Assembly (NCBI RefSeq): GCF_017094465.1
Contig: NZ_CP064791.1
Coordinates: 1,426,001 to 1,490,000, forward strand
From: Halapricum desulfuricans
Lineage (GTDB): Archaea > Halobacteriota > Halobacteria > Halobacteriales > Haloarculaceae
DNA length: 64,000 bases
Direction: 5' to 3'
Shown here: positions 14,630-23,524 of the stretch, one piece after another
How positions within the stretch are numbered: position 1 is the first letter of the stretch
Layout of the letters: each line of letters opens with the position of its first letter
Notes under the pieces: generated by a model
What the model was told of the DNA's origin: nothing
What the model saw: only the letters and a program-made list of their open reading frames with translations
The model's database searches: none
Translations under genes and position numbers: made by a program

Positions 14630-15892
14630 ATGTCCACGACCGTCACGAAGACGTTGCAGGCGACGTTCGCGCCACCCACCGCGCACAAGCAGTCGAAACT
14701 CAACGACCTGCTCGAAACCTACCGTGACGGTCTGCAAGAGGCGTTCGACTCCGGGGCGAGTACCATGTCGGCGGTGAGCGACATCGTGACGCCCTACGAC
14801 CTCCCGTATCAGGCGAAGGCCGCCCTCTGCAACTACGTCCCGCAACTCCGTAAGACGTACAACGCCAAGGAGTTGGACGACGAACACCCGATACGGCTCA
14901 CCAACCAAGCCGCCAAGTTCGACCACTCCGAAGAACGCGACTACGAGTTCACGTGGTGGGTTCCCCGTCCCGGTCGGGGAACGAACTTCTGGATACCGCT
15001 CCGCATCAACCCCGAACAGGAAGACCTCTGGCACGACCTCGTATCGGAGGACGCGAAGGCGGGCGAGATACGGCTTCAACAGCATCGGAAGAACTGGGTA
15101 CTGCACGTCACCGTCGAGTACCCGGTCGAAGAACCAGCGACGGACGGTGACGCCACGCACATCGGCTTAGACATCGGAGAAACCGCCCTCATTACGGGCT
15201 GTGCCCTCAAGGACGGTTCTCCGACTGACCCGCTCGTGCGTAGCGGAAACAGAGCGAAGCATCTCCGCAAAGAGATGCACACCACCCTGAAACGACTCCA
15301 AGAGCGTGACGCTTCGGAGTGGCGTACCGACGAACGGTTCGACCACTACCAGAACGCGCTCACCGACATCGTGGAGAAGGCGTCTCGGGAAGCCGTCGAG
15401 CACGCCCGACAGTTCGAGAACCCGGTGTTGGTGATGGAGAATCTGACGTACATCCGCGAACGACTCGACTACGGGAAGTACATGAACCGTCGCCTTCACT
15501 CGTGGGCGTTCGCCCGACTCCAAGGGCGCATCGAGGACAAGGCGACGGAAGCAGGCATCCCGGTTGAGTACGTGAATCCGGCGTACACCTCGCAGACGTG
15601 CCACTCGTGCCACCGTATCGGTCGGCGGGATTCACAAGCCGAGTTCCGGTGTCCGCACGACGACTGCCACGTTTCGACGTTTCAGGCCGACATCAACGCT
15701 TCCGCGAATATCGCACGACGGGTTGACCCGTGGGGAGAGAGCGTCCCGCTTGACAAGGCGGAACGCGATGACTCGCCTCGGGATGGGAGCGGTAGTGACA
15801 CCGCCACGACTCACCGTGAGACGAGCGAGACACCCTCGCAGATGACGCTCACGGCGTTCCAAGAGTCGGAACCCTCTACCAGCGACGACTGA
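14630..15892 (+). CDS. tnpB: TnpB RNA-guided endonuclease-like protein (IS605 type)
   Basis: The 420-residue TnpB has a split RuvC site: D181 (GLDIGE), E270 (LVMENL) and D354 (ADINAS). A zinc ribbon has C324/C327 and C341/C346. All expected catalytic residues are present. TnpB proteins use a guide RNA made from the 3' end of the element to cleave donor sites and help the IS persist. The last 45 residues are Ser/Thr/Glu-rich and probably overlap the guide-RNA region that runs into the right-end hairpin. It is cotranscribed with tnpA. Confidence 0.92.
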   Translation: MSTTVTKTLQATFAPPTAHKQSKLNDLLETYRDGLQEAFDSGASTMSAVSDIVTPYDLPYQAKAALCNYVPQLRKTYNAKELDDEHPIRLTNQAAKFDHSEERDYEFTWWVPRPGRGTNFWIPLRINPEQEDLWHDLVSEDAKAGEIRLQQHRKNWVLHVTVEYPVEEPATDGDATHIGLDIGETALITGCALKDGSPTDPLVRSGNRAKHLRKEMHTTLKRLQERDASEWRTDERFDHYQNALTDIVEKASREAVEHARQFENPVLVMENLTYIRERLDYGKYMNRRLHSWAFARLQGRIEDKATEAGIPVEYVNPAYTSQTCHSCHRIGRRDSQAEFRCPHDDCHVSTFQADINASANIARRVDPWGESVPLDKAERDDSPRDGSGSDTATTHRETSETPSQMTLTAFQESEPSTSDD

Positions 15893-15916
15893 CTGGTATT
15901 CCCCATGCAGGGGAAG

Positions 15917-15936
15917 CCTCGCCGTTTACGGCGAGG
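15917..15936 (+). repeat. IS right-end subterminal hairpin
   Basis: CCTCGCCG (15917-15924), loop TTTA, CGGCGAGG (15929-15936) form a perfect 8-bp stem. It is followed by AGGATGTCA, where the IS probably ends. The loop equals that of the left-end hairpin. Confidence 0.8.
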
Positions 15937-15942
15937 AGGATG

Positions 15943-16332
15943 TCACAGCTTCGAGATGTCAGCGGCGTCCTCGGCGGACTCGCGAACGGACTCGACGGTG
16001 GCTTTCGGACTGGTCGCGCTGGCCGCGGCGTTGAGTGCGCCCTCCAGGACGGGGGCGTCGGCGATGACGACCGCGTCGCTCTCGACCATCTCGATGGCCG
16101 TCTCTGCGTTCATTACGGCGCTACCGAGGTCGACGAGCATCACGACGCCGTCGGTCACCTCCAGGAGGTCCGCGAGCGCTTCCCGTATGTCGTCGATAGA
16201 CGTCCCGATGCCGCCGTCAGGGTCGCCGCCGACGGCCGCGATGGTCTCTTCTTCGCCGCCCATCTCGAGAGCGATCTCCCTGATCCCGGCGGCGGCCTGT
16301 CCGCTGTGAGAGACGATCAGCAGTCCGATCAT
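15943..16332 (-). CDS. dhaM: dihydroxyacetone kinase phosphotransfer subunit DhaM
   Basis: This 129-residue EIIA(Man)-like protein passes phosphate from HPr toward the DhaL-bound nucleotide. The phosphorylated histidine is H9 in IVSHSGQAAAG. The VDLGSAVMNAETAIEM stretch is also typical. Only the EIIA domain is present, without fused HPr or EI domains. It follows dhaL with a 1-nt gap. The stop codon complement (15943-15945) coincides with the right end of the IS element, so the terminal codons may have been altered by the insertion. No dhaK is adjacent. Confidence 0.9.
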   Translation of the reverse strand: MIGLLIVSHSGQAAAGIREIALEMGGEEETIAAVGGDPDGGIGTSIDDIREALADLLEVTDGVVMLVDLGSAVMNAETAIEMVESDAVVIADAPVLEGALNAAASATSPKATVESVRESAEDAADISKL

Positions 16333-16333
16333 C

Positions 16334-17053
16334 TCACTCCCCCTCTGGTTCGTCCGGTTCCGCGTCGGGAATCGTCGGCGACGTGGCGTCGACGTCGGTG
16401 TCGCCTTCGAGGTAGTCGTCCGCGGTATCCAGTATCTCCTCGAGCATGAACAGCGTACTCGTCGCACCGGGATCCCGGTGACCGGTTGAGCGCCAGCCGA
16501 GGAAGGAGGCGCGGCCCTTGCTCGCCCGGAGCGGAACGGTGAACTCGACGCCGCGCTCGGCCGCGTCGACGGCCTTCGCCAGCGCCTCCAGGGGCGGCAA
16601 GTCGTCCTGTTCGATGGACTTCTTGTAGGTGTGTACCGCCGGCGTGATCGCGTCGACCATCGTCTTGTCACCGACGCGGGCGTCCCCGCGGTCCTGCAAC
16701 TTTTCGAGGAACGCCTCGGCGAACGCGACCGAGGATTCGGCCGTGATCCCGTCTTCGAGTTCCGTGCTGGCGGTCATCGCCGAACCGCCGTACAGCGGTC
16801 CGGCTGCTCCGCCGACCTCGGAGACGAGCGTCATCCCGACCGTCTTGGCGATCTCCTGGACGTCGGCATCGTCGTCCATCCCCTCGAGCTTTTCCATGAC
16901 AGCCTTGAATCCGCGATTCAGGTTCGCCCCGTGGTCGGCGTCACCGATCGCGGAGTCCAGATCTGTCAGATGTGTCTTTTCCTCGTCGATCCGGTCCGCG
17001 ATGTTCTCGATCGCTTCGAGCAGCGCCTCTCGCTGTCTGGTCTCGTCACCCAT
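16334..17053 (-). CDS. dhaL: dihydroxyacetone kinase ADP-binding subunit DhaL
   Basis: This 239-residue protein has the DhaL fold. The Mg-ADP-binding signature IGDADHGANLNRG lies near residues 36-48, GGAAGPLYGG around 97-106, and GDKTMVDA further on. DhaL keeps tightly bound ADP, which is rephosphorylated by DhaM, and transfers phosphate to dihydroxyacetone bound on DhaK. The ATG at 17051-17053 is preferred to a GTG five codons upstream. It is divergent from hcp. The C-terminal 30 residues are an acidic extension. The missing dhaK neighbour is unusual, since dhaKLM normally form one operon. Confidence 0.9.
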   Translation of the reverse strand: MGDETRQREALLEAIENIADRIDEEKTHLTDLDSAIGDADHGANLNRGFKAVMEKLEGMDDDADVQEIAKTVGMTLVSEVGGAAGPLYGGSAMTASTELEDGITAESSVAFAEAFLEKLQDRGDARVGDKTMVDAITPAVHTYKKSIEQDDLPPLEALAKAVDAAERGVEFTVPLRASKGRASFLGWRSTGHRDPGATSTLFMLEEILDTADDYLEGDTDVDATSPTIPDAEPDEPEGE

Positions 17054-17298
17054 GGACGGTAAATGCACCCACTGCGAGTAAACTGTTCCGGCAACGTGTC
17101 GAAACGAATATCATAAGGATCATCCGTCGACGATGTCTATAACGAACAATATGGAAGAATTATCAGAATCCGAACAAGTTCGGGAGGAGATACGTGTGGG
17201 TGGCGATCATCGACATAGGTATGACGAGGACGCGAGATCGATACGGCACACCGGCCGGATCGGGAGTTGTGCGTGTCCTCGCAACCAGGTGATCCCCC

Positions 17299-18984
17299 AT
17301 GAGTATGTACTGCGATCAGTGTCAGGAGACGCTCAGCAACGAGGCGTGTACGGATACCGGCGTCTGCGGAAAGGACGCCCAGACATCGAACATCCAGGAC
17401 CTGTTCGTCTGGGAACTGAAAGGGCTCGCGTATCTCGCCGAGGAGGCACGCGCGGAGGGAATCGTCGACGAGGATCTCCGTGTGTTCATCGCTGAGGGGC
17501 TGTTCTCGACGATCACGAACGTCAACTTCGACCCCGAATGGTTCGAAGAGCAGATCCGCGAGGGGTTCGAACGTCGTCGGGACCTCCGTGAGCGCTACGA
17601 GCGCGAGGTCGGGCCGATCGACGAGGCTGCCCTCCCGGAGGCGGCGACCTGGGAAGCAGCGGAGAGCGCGGCCTTCTACGAGAAAGCCCCCGAGGTCGGC
17701 GTCCAGACGACCGAAAACGAGGACATCCAATCTCTCAGGGAGCTGCTTACCTACGGAATCAAGGGCATCGCCGCGTATGCCGACCACGCCTACGTTCTGG
17801 GCGAGGAGAAAGACGAGGTGTTCGCGTTCGTCCAGCGCGGGCTCGCCGCGACGCTCGACGACGAGCTGAGCGTCGACGACCTCATCGGTCTGGTACTCGA
17901 GGCCGGGGAGGTCGGAACCGAAGTCATGGCGACGCTGGACGAGGCCCACACCAGTACGTACGGCCACCCCGAGCCGACCGAGGTCGACATCGGGGTGCGG
18001 GACCGACCGGCGATTCTGGTCAGCGGCCACGACCTCAAGGACCTCGAAGAGCTCCTCGAACAGACTGAAGGCGAAGGCGTCGACGTCTACACCCACGGTG
18101 AGATGCTCCCGGCGCACGCCTACCCCGCCTTCGAGGAGTACGACCACTTCGTCGGCAACTACGGCAACGCCTGGTGGCAACAACACGAGGAGTTCGAGGC
18201 GTTCAACGGCCCCGTGCTGATGACGACCAACTGCCTGGTCCCGCCAAACGACTCCTACGCCGGCCGGACCTACACGACCGGCGTCGTCCGGTTCCCCGGG
18301 TTACCCCACGTCGAGGACCGCGCGGACGGCGGCCAGAAGGACTTCTCGGCGCTCATCGAACACGCCAAGGAGACCGAACCGCCCGAGGAGATCGAGACCG
18401 GGACGGTGCCGAACGGGTTCGCACACAACGCCGTGCTCGACCGGGCGGATGATATCATCGAAGCCATCCAGGCCGGCGACATCCGCGGATTCGTCGTCAT
18501 GGGCGGCTGTGACGGCCGCCATCCCGAACGGGAGTACTACACCGAAATGGCCGAGTCCCTGCCCGACGACGTGATCATTCTGACCGCCGGCTGTGCGAAG
18601 TACCGGTACAACAAGCTCGACCTGGGCGACATCGGTGGGATCCCGCGCGTCCTCGACGCCGGACAGTGCAACGATTCGTACTCACTGTTGAAGATCGCGA
18701 TGGAGCTGCAGGCGGCGCTGGGCGTCGAAGACATCAACGACCTGCCGATCGCCTACGACATCGCCTGGTACGAGCAAAAGGCCGTGACAGTGCTTCTGGC
18801 GCTTCTCAGCCAGGGCGTCGAGGGGATCCGACTCGGCCCGACGCTGCCGGCGTTCCTCTCGGAGAACGTCGTCGAACTGCTCGTCGAGGAGTTCGACATC
18901 AAGCCGGTCGACTCCGTCGAGAGCGACCGCGAGGCCATCATCGAGGAACTCGAATCCAGCCCGCTCGTCGCCCCCTCGATGTAA
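17299..18984 (+). CDS. hcp: hybrid cluster protein (hydroxylamine reductase)
   Basis: This 561-residue protein carries an N-terminal cysteine set C5, C8, C17 and C23 (CDQCQE then CTDTGVCGK) for a cubane cluster. The hybrid-cluster ligands lie in [18 protein letters not shown] and [10 protein letters not shown], plus a His in WWQQHEEF. Hcp proteins reduce hydroxylamine in vitro and are linked to nitric oxide and nitrosative stress. The protein is full length. No adjacent reductase (hcr) or regulator gene is present. The 245-nt spacer with dhaL must contain both promoters. Confidence 0.95.
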   Translation: MSMYCDQCQETLSNEACTDTGVCGKDAQTSNIQDLFVWELKGLAYLAEEARAEGIVDEDLRVFIAEGLFSTITNVNFDPEWFEEQIREGFERRRDLRERYEREVGPIDEAALPEAATWEAAESAAFYEKAPEVGVQTTENEDIQSLRELLTYGIKGIAAYADHAYVLGEEKDEVFAFVQRGLAATLDDELSVDDLIGLVLEAGEVGTEVMATLDEAHTSTYGHPEPTEVDIGVRDRPAILVSGHDLKDLEELLEQTEGEGVDVYTHGEMLPAHAYPAFEEYDHFVGNYGNAWWQQHEEFEAFNGPVLMTTNCLVPPNDSYAGRTYTTGVVRFPGLPHVEDRADGGQKDFSALIEHAKETEPPEEIETGTVPNGFAHNAVLDRADDIIEAIQAGDIRGFVVMGGCDGRHPEREYYTEMAESLPDDVIILTAGCAKYRYNKLDLGDIGGIPRVLDAGQCNDSYSLLKIAMELQAALGVEDINDLPIAYDIAWYEQKAVTVLLALLSQGVEGIRLGPTLPAFLSENVVELLVEEFDIKPVDSVESDREAIIEELESSPLVAPSM

Positions 18985-19022
18985 CGGCCCCGTCGTTTCA
19001 GTTACGGGCCCCGTCGCTTCCA

Positions 19023-19433
19023 CTACGAGACCCGTCTTTCCAGGAAGTCGAGCTGGGCCTCAAGCTCCTTTCGGCGCTGGCGCCGAACGATCGTCCCGTC
19101 GAGAATCGAGCCGCCGGGCGCGTCGAGCGCGAACTCCGTCCGGGCAGTGACCGCCGTGTGACTATCCTGTTCGGACAGTTCATACGTCGTCACCATCGAT
19201 TCGAAGATCCCGTCAGTCTGCTCGTAGGCCAGCGCCGTATCGTCTTCCTCGTAGACTCGAAGCGTCAGCGAGATCCGCAACAAACCGAGGGCCTTCGAGA
19301 TCTCGATTCGATCGCCGTCGATGTCGACCTCGTCGAACCCGGAAGCCCGCATGAACGGTTCGAGCTCTCCGAGGACGTCCCGAACTGCGTCAGGCGGGGC
19401 TTCGACCGTGCGCGTGACCGTAGCGGATCCCAT
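19023..19433 (-). CDS. SRPBCC-family protein
   Basis: The 136-residue protein starts MGSATVTRTVEAPPDAVRDVL, the first strand and helix of a START/SRPBCC hydrophobic-pocket fold. It ends with a long charged helix (RRQRRKELEAQLDFLER). Such proteins bind lipids or other hydrophobic ligands; no specific ligand can be inferred. It lies 29 nt downstream of glyA on the same strand and is convergent with hcp, so it may be read from the glyA promoter. Confidence 0.8.
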   Translation of the reverse strand: MGSATVTRTVEAPPDAVRDVLGELEPFMRASGFDEVDIDGDRIEISKALGLLRISLTLRVYEEDDTALAYEQTDGIFESMVTTYELSEQDSHTAVTARTEFALDAPGGSILDGTIVRRQRRKELEAQLDFLERRVS

Positions 19434-19462
19434 CGGTGACTCCTTTCACTGTCGGACGGCTA

Positions 19463-20731
19463 TCACTCGTAAAGCGGTTCTTCGTCGTCGTACAGCGGGA
19501 ACTCGTCAGTGAGTGCCGTCACCCGGTCGCTGACGTCGGCGATGACGCCCTCGTCGTCGGGCGCATCGACGACTGCGTAGATCAAGTCTGCGACTTCCCG
19601 GATAGCGTCCTCGTCGAAACCGCGGGTCGTCAGTGCAGGCGTCCCGGCGCGGATGCCGGAGGGGTTGAACGCCGAGCGCGTCTCGCCCGGGACGGTGTTG
19701 GCGTTGAGCACGATCCCTGCCTCTTCGAGGGCTTCCTCGACGTCTTTGCCGGTCGTGTCCGGGTGTGAGGGACGCAGATCGATCAACACGAGGTGGTTGT
19801 CGGTGCCGCCCGAGACCAGTTCGAGCCCGTGGTCCCGGAGTTGATCGGCCAGCGCCCGCGCGTTCGCGACCGTCTGTTCGGCGTACTCCTCGAACGCGGG
19901 CTCCAGTGCTTCCTTGAAACCGACGGCCTTGCCGGCGACGTTGTGCATCAGGGGGCCGCCCTGACTGCCGGGGAACACCGCCGAGTCGATGTCGTCGGCG
20001 TACTCCTCGTCACACATGATGATACCACCGCGACCCGACCGAATCGTCTTATGGGTCGAACCGGTGACGAAGTCGGCGACGCCGACGGGCGATTCGTGCA
20101 CGCCAGCTGCGACCAGCCCGGTGATGTGTGCGATATCGGCGAGGTGATACGCATCGACGGCGTCGGCCGCCGACTGAATGCGCTCGAAGTCGATCTCTCG
20201 GGGGTACGCGGAGTAGCCCGAGACGATGATGTCCGGGTCGAACGCCTCGGCGTGCTCACGGAGCCCCTCGTAGTCGAGGTAGCCCGTCTCGGCGTCGACT
20301 TCGTACTGTTCGACCTCGTAGACCTGGCCGGCGAAGTTCGCGGGATGACCGTGCGAGAGATGACCGCCGTGGGTGAGATCCAGCGAGAGGATCTTGTCGC
20401 CGGGTTCGAGCATCGCCAGGTAGACGCCCATGTTGGCCTGGCTGCCCGAGTGAGGCTGGACGTTGACGTGGTCGGCACCCCATAGCTCCGTAGCGCGTTC
20501 GATCGCCAGCTGTTCGATCTCGTCGGCGTACTCACAGCCACCGTAGTACCGTTCGCCGGGATACCCCTCCGCGTATTTGTTCGTCAGCACGGAGCTCTGG
20601 GCCTCGAGCACAGCCTTGCTGACGTGGTTCTCGCTGGCGATCATCGCCAGCGTGTCGTTTTGCCGCTCTACTTCACCGGAGAGAGCCGCTGCAACTTCCG
20701 GATCGATCGCTCGTACCGCGTCGTAATCCAT
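19463..20731 (-). CDS. glyA: serine hydroxymethyltransferase
   Basis: The 422-residue PLP enzyme interconverts serine and glycine with a folate carrier. The internal aldimine lysine is K228 in VTGSTHKTIRSGRGG. NKYAEGYPGERYYGGCEY and HSGSQANMGVY are also diagnostic. The length is normal. The start ATG at 20731 follows a TATA-like AATAATAATCT box by about 28 nt, suggesting a leaderless transcript. Haloarchaea use tetrahydrofolate and supply one-carbon units through this enzyme. Confidence 0.97.
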   Translation of the reverse strand: MDYDAVRAIDPEVAAALSGEVERQNDTLAMIASENHVSKAVLEAQSSVLTNKYAEGYPGERYYGGCEYADEIEQLAIERATELWGADHVNVQPHSGSQANMGVYLAMLEPGDKILSLDLTHGGHLSHGHPANFAGQVYEVEQYEVDAETGYLDYEGLREHAEAFDPDIIVSGYSAYPREIDFERIQSAADAVDAYHLADIAHITGLVAAGVHESPVGVADFVTGSTHKTIRSGRGGIIMCDEEYADDIDSAVFPGSQGGPLMHNVAGKAVGFKEALEPAFEEYAEQTVANARALADQLRDHGLELVSGGTDNHLVLIDLRPSHPDTTGKDVEEALEEAGIVLNANTVPGETRSAFNPSGIRAGTPALTTRGFDEDAIREVADLIYAVVDAPDDEGVIADVSDRVTALTDEFPLYDDEEPLYE

Positions 20732-20751
20732 GTTCGTGGTTGGCGGCTAGT

Positions 20752-20767
20752 CGGATAATAATCTACC
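20752..20767 (-). promoter_or_regulatory. candidate glyA promoter (TATA-like box)
   Basis: An AT-rich stretch GATTATTATCC on the minus strand is centred about 28 nt before the glyA ATG. This is the spacing expected for a leaderless haloarchaeal transcript. Confidence 0.5.
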
Positions 20768-21541
20768 TGTCTGGTTCCGGCCGGCCGAACAGCCCGATCG
20801 TTTCTACACGATACAACCGGTAAATATAAGGCAGTGAATGCGATAGATATCAACTGCATGGTCGCCTGGGGGTGACAGTACTGCGCGCGCGTCGTGGCTG
20901 ACTGATCGACCGTACCAGTGAGGTGTGCCTGCCGGCCGACACTCAGGTACGACCGTCAGCCGCGACAGTGCAGCAGGAAACCGACAGTCGTGTCAGAGAA
21001 TATACGCCAGAGTGTCGATCGCGTCTGAGGGAGTGATCTCTCGCGTGGGACGCATACTGGCGACCGGCGGGCGAGGCGTCCGGTTCTGAGGAGGAATCCG
21101 ACCGGGTGATACGTCTGGCTGACCGATCGCTCCGGCTCCACTCGCATGCCCGTCCGCGCTGCGCGACTGTCGCCCCAACTGGGGGCCTGCGGCCGGCATT
21201 TGTTTCACCGCGACGAGTGGCTACTTCGTCTATCGAAGCGCAGATTGAGTTGATTCCCGGTAGTGACACAGCGGGGCGTCGGATCAGGTACGTCGGCTGG
21301 TTCCTCACGGGCCAGGCACAACAGACAGTCGGATTCGCCACCGGAATGATGTCAATTGTAAAATCATATCCGGCAAGATATAAGAACACAAACTGTTATC
21401 CCGATGGAACGGAAGCCGTCGACGCCGCATACCGAAACCAGCTGCATGCGGTTACTTTCGTGGCATTAAAGAGGGGGTGGAATGTAACACTACATGGTTC
21501 TCGGGCCATTGTCCTTACATTCTAATGAAATAAAACCAATC
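20768..21541. other. gene-free stretch between glyA and tbsP
   Basis: About 850 bp separate glyA and tbsP. Open frames here (for example 20943-21389 minus and 21106-21525 plus) have Arg/Ser/Cys-rich or otherwise non-haloarchaeal composition and no recognisable domain. The left part (20880-21260) is GC-rich like neighbouring genes and may be a decayed gene. The right part (21340-21590) is distinctly AT-rich. A TATA-like AAATATAAGG at 20821-20830 could start an RNA to the right. No tRNA or known RNA motif was found by eye. Confidence 0.4.
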
Positions 21542-21548
21542 GTAGCGA

Positions 21549-21584
21549 TACAATTAAATGCACAGAGGTAGTATGTAGTAATAC
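21549..21584 (+). promoter_or_regulatory. candidate tbsP promoter
   Basis: A TATA-like ACAATTAAAT lies at about 21550-21559. It is followed by GTAGTATGTAGTAATAC (21568-21584), containing the dyad GTAT-N6-ATAC immediately before the ATG at 21588. The dyad could be an autoregulatory site; this is inference. Confidence 0.4.
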
Positions 21585-21587
21585 GTT

Positions 21588-22409
21588 ATGGTCAGCCAAA
21601 ACCTCCTCGAGTCGGACGTCGAAAGTATACTCGAGACAGCTCTTTCGGACGCTGAAGAACTCGTTGTCGTCAATCCGTCTCACGAAACGGTGCGTGCGCT
21701 CGTTGCGTCGATGGGTGACTTCGAGCAGGTGCCGGTAGTCAACGTACTCGCCGAAGAACGGACGCTCAAGGATGTCATGGACGACTTCCTGGTGGCGAGT
21801 GCAGCAGCCGACCTGATCGAGTCGGATTCGCTCACGCTGCGGGTGCTCGAAGATCCGCCGGTCAATTCACTGCTGATTTCGACCGATTTCGTCGTCTCGC
21901 TCGCGACTGCCGGTTCGCAGGTTGCAGGCCTCACGACGACCGAAGACGCGTTCGTCACCGACGCCTACGAACACTACACCGACCAGTGGGAAGTCGCCAA
22001 GCGGTTCAAGCTCCGGACACCGCCGATCTCCCGCGTTCGGGAGACGCTCGATCGGGACATCGGAGAGGACGTCAGGGCCGATTTCGACGCCGTGCTGGAC
22101 TCGCTCGAAACCGCCCGTGGCAACGGGGATGGGCTCGACGAGGTGACGATCAGCCTCCTCGTCGCTGCCAAGAACGGCGAGTTGCTCTACGACATCAGCA
22201 AGTGGGGCGAGGACATCGGCCTCGCGAGTAAGGCGACGTTCTCACGCACGAAAACGCAACTGGAAGATCAGGGCCTGATCGATACGGAGAAGGTCCCGAT
22301 CGACGTCGGGCGGCCGCGTCTCCGTCTGAAGTTCGGTGACGACCGGCTCATCGAGGCCGATATTTCCGAGTTGGTCGCTGTCACGCAGGACCTGCTCGAA
22401 TCCGAATAG
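21588..22409 (+). CDS. tbsP: transcriptional regulator TbsP
   Basis: This 273-residue protein begins MVSQNLLESDVESILETAL and has a C-terminal winged-helix segment (about residues 185-255, LLVAAKNGELLYDISKWGEDIGLASKATF... then RLRLKFGDD). It matches the haloarchaeal TbsP/DUF5821 family as I remember it. That factor acts with TrmB in control of glycolysis and gluconeogenesis genes. The ATG at 21588 fits the promoter spacing. The gene stands alone and is convergent with the RpoEps gene. The family assignment is from sequence memory and moderately firm. Confidence 0.8.
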   Translation: MVSQNLLESDVESILETALSDAEELVVVNPSHETVRALVASMGDFEQVPVVNVLAEERTLKDVMDDFLVASAAADLIESDSLTLRVLEDPPVNSLLISTDFVVSLATAGSQVAGLTTTEDAFVTDAYEHYTDQWEVAKRFKLRTPPISRVRETLDRDIGEDVRADFDAVLDSLETARGNGDGLDEVTISLLVAAKNGELLYDISKWGEDIGLASKATFSRTKTQLEDQGLIDTEKVPIDVGRPRLRLKFGDDRLIEADISELVAVTQDLLESE

Positions 22410-22467
22410 CCGAAGCGATCTATCGGGATTTTTGCGTCGAGAGCCGCGTAGCGAACGAGCGCGGCGG

Positions 22468-23193
22468 CTACTCCGATTGAGGTGTATCCGCGCCGGACCG
22501 ATCCCGACTGACAGCCGCGACTGGAAGTGTCGGATCCCGGAACGGCGACCGACCGAGTACTGCCCCGTCGAGGTCTCGCTCTTCGATCTGTGTCTCGAGC
22601 ACACGCTTGAGCCGGTTGACGTTCGTCGTCGTCAACCCCTGTCGGTCGAGCAAGCGCCGGTAGCGCTCGTCGTCGGTGATCGGGTCATAGAGTTCGTACA
22701 GCCGTTCCATGCTATCGGCGGATAGCCCGGCGAGGCGTTCGTCGTCGTGCAGGCCGAGCTGGCGCTGACGCTCGCGGTCGACGACGTAACTGACGACGAC
22801 CAGCGTAACGGTCGGGACGGCCCGCTGGCTGCCGAATGCCGTCAGATCGAGTTCGGCCACCAGCCCGAGCACGCGGTCACGCTCCCAGGGAGTCAGATCG
22901 AGTTGCGAACAGATCGCGTGAGCGATCCGGATCTTGTCCAGTTGATGCATGCGTTCGCTGTGACCGGCCATCGCCGGGTGTCGTTCCTCGTGGAGCCGTC
23001 GAAGCCGTTCCGGGAACGCCTCCTCAGAACCCTGTGTCCGACCGATCAGCGTCGCGCTCGGCGTCGCAACGTCCCACCGACGGACGCGTTCGTCCTTGAT
23101 TGCCTCAGTACGGGGCAACGACCCGTCACCCGGACCCGCGCTGACCCACGGCTCGTCGCGCGGCTCGCGCAAACCCTGGTCTTCGTACCGCAT
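22468..23193 (-). CDS. DNA-directed RNA polymerase subunit epsilon (haloarchaeal)
   Basis: The 241-residue protein begins MRYEDQGLREP and contains RRWDVATPSATLIG, LRRLHEERHP, RIAHAICSQLDLTPWERDRVLG, LTAFGSQRAVP and VSYVVDRERQRQLGL. This pattern is shared by proteins annotated as haloarchaeal RNA polymerase subunit epsilon, a lineage-specific polymerase-associated polypeptide of unclear role. The fold has cyclin/TFB-like helical repeats. An upstream ATG at 23220 is in frame but would add residues without the family pattern. It is divergent from dodecin. Confidence 0.85.
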   Translation of the reverse strand: MRYEDQGLREPRDEPWVSAGPGDGSLPRTEAIKDERVRRWDVATPSATLIGRTQGSEEAFPERLRRLHEERHPAMAGHSERMHQLDKIRIAHAICSQLDLTPWERDRVLGLVAELDLTAFGSQRAVPTVTLVVVSYVVDRERQRQLGLHDDERLAGLSADSMERLYELYDPITDDERYRRLLDRQGLTTTNVNRLKRVLETQIEERDLDGAVLGRSPFRDPTLPVAAVSRDRSGADTPQSE

Positions 23194-23309
23194 ATCCGCA
23201 CCTCGGAGTTCCGACGGCAAGACTGTAGCGGTCGTTAACTATATCGGTTTACCAGGATAATTTGGGGACTGCACACGGTCCGCTAGGGCCGTGCTAGCAG
23301 GTGACTACA

Positions 23310-23510
23310 ATGGTGTTCAAGAAAATCACGCTGATCGGGACGAGCACAGAGAGCTTCGAGGACGCAGTCGACGACGCGATCGAACGCGCCGAGGCGACCC
23401 TCGAAAACATCCAGTGGGTCGAAGTCGAGGAGTTCGGGGTCGAACTCGCGACGGCCGAGGACCGTGAGTATCAGGCCGAGGCCGTCGTCGCGTTCGAATT
23501 GGAAGGGTAG
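23310..23510 (+). CDS. dodecin (flavin-binding protein)
   Basis: This 66-residue protein [20 protein letters not shown]... is a full-length archaeal dodecin. Dodecins assemble as dodecamers that store riboflavin or other flavins stacked between tryptophans. The key Trp is in [14 protein letters not shown]. The start at 23310 is preferred to an in-frame GTG at 23301. It lies 14 nt from the convergent hisD stop. Confidence 0.92.
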   Translation: MVFKKITLIGTSTESFEDAVDDAIERAEATLENIQWVEVEEFGVELATAEDREYQAEAVVAFELEG

Positions 23511-23524
23511 CGCAGTCGCGAATT

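Larger units (their letters stand above)
14098..15945 (+). mobile_element. IS200/IS605-family insertion sequence (tnpA + tnpB)
   Basis: The element of about 1.85 kb contains an intact IS200-type tnpA, a tnpB two bases downstream, and subterminal hairpins at both ends with identical TTTA loops (14112-14129 and 15917-15936). IS200/605 elements lack terminal inverted repeats and do not duplicate their target, so the ends are approximate. The left end follows a T-run at 14094-14099. The right end follows the hairpin at GGATGTCA. It is inserted between the radical SAM gene and dhaM and touches the dhaM stop codon. Both proteins retain their catalytic residues, so it may be active. Confidence 0.85.

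Noticed and set aside
17133-17495. 120-codon frame starting before hcp
   Set aside because: It runs into hcp in another phase and becomes Arg-rich shadow sequence there.
21106-21525. 139-codon plus frame before tbsP
   Set aside because: Basic, Cys/His-containing translation spans a GC-rich to AT-rich transition and has no haloarchaeal character or domain.
23270-23305. GCTAG-N7-CTAGC dyad before dodecin as an operator
   Set aside because: Arms of five bases are too short to stand out from chance in this sequence.
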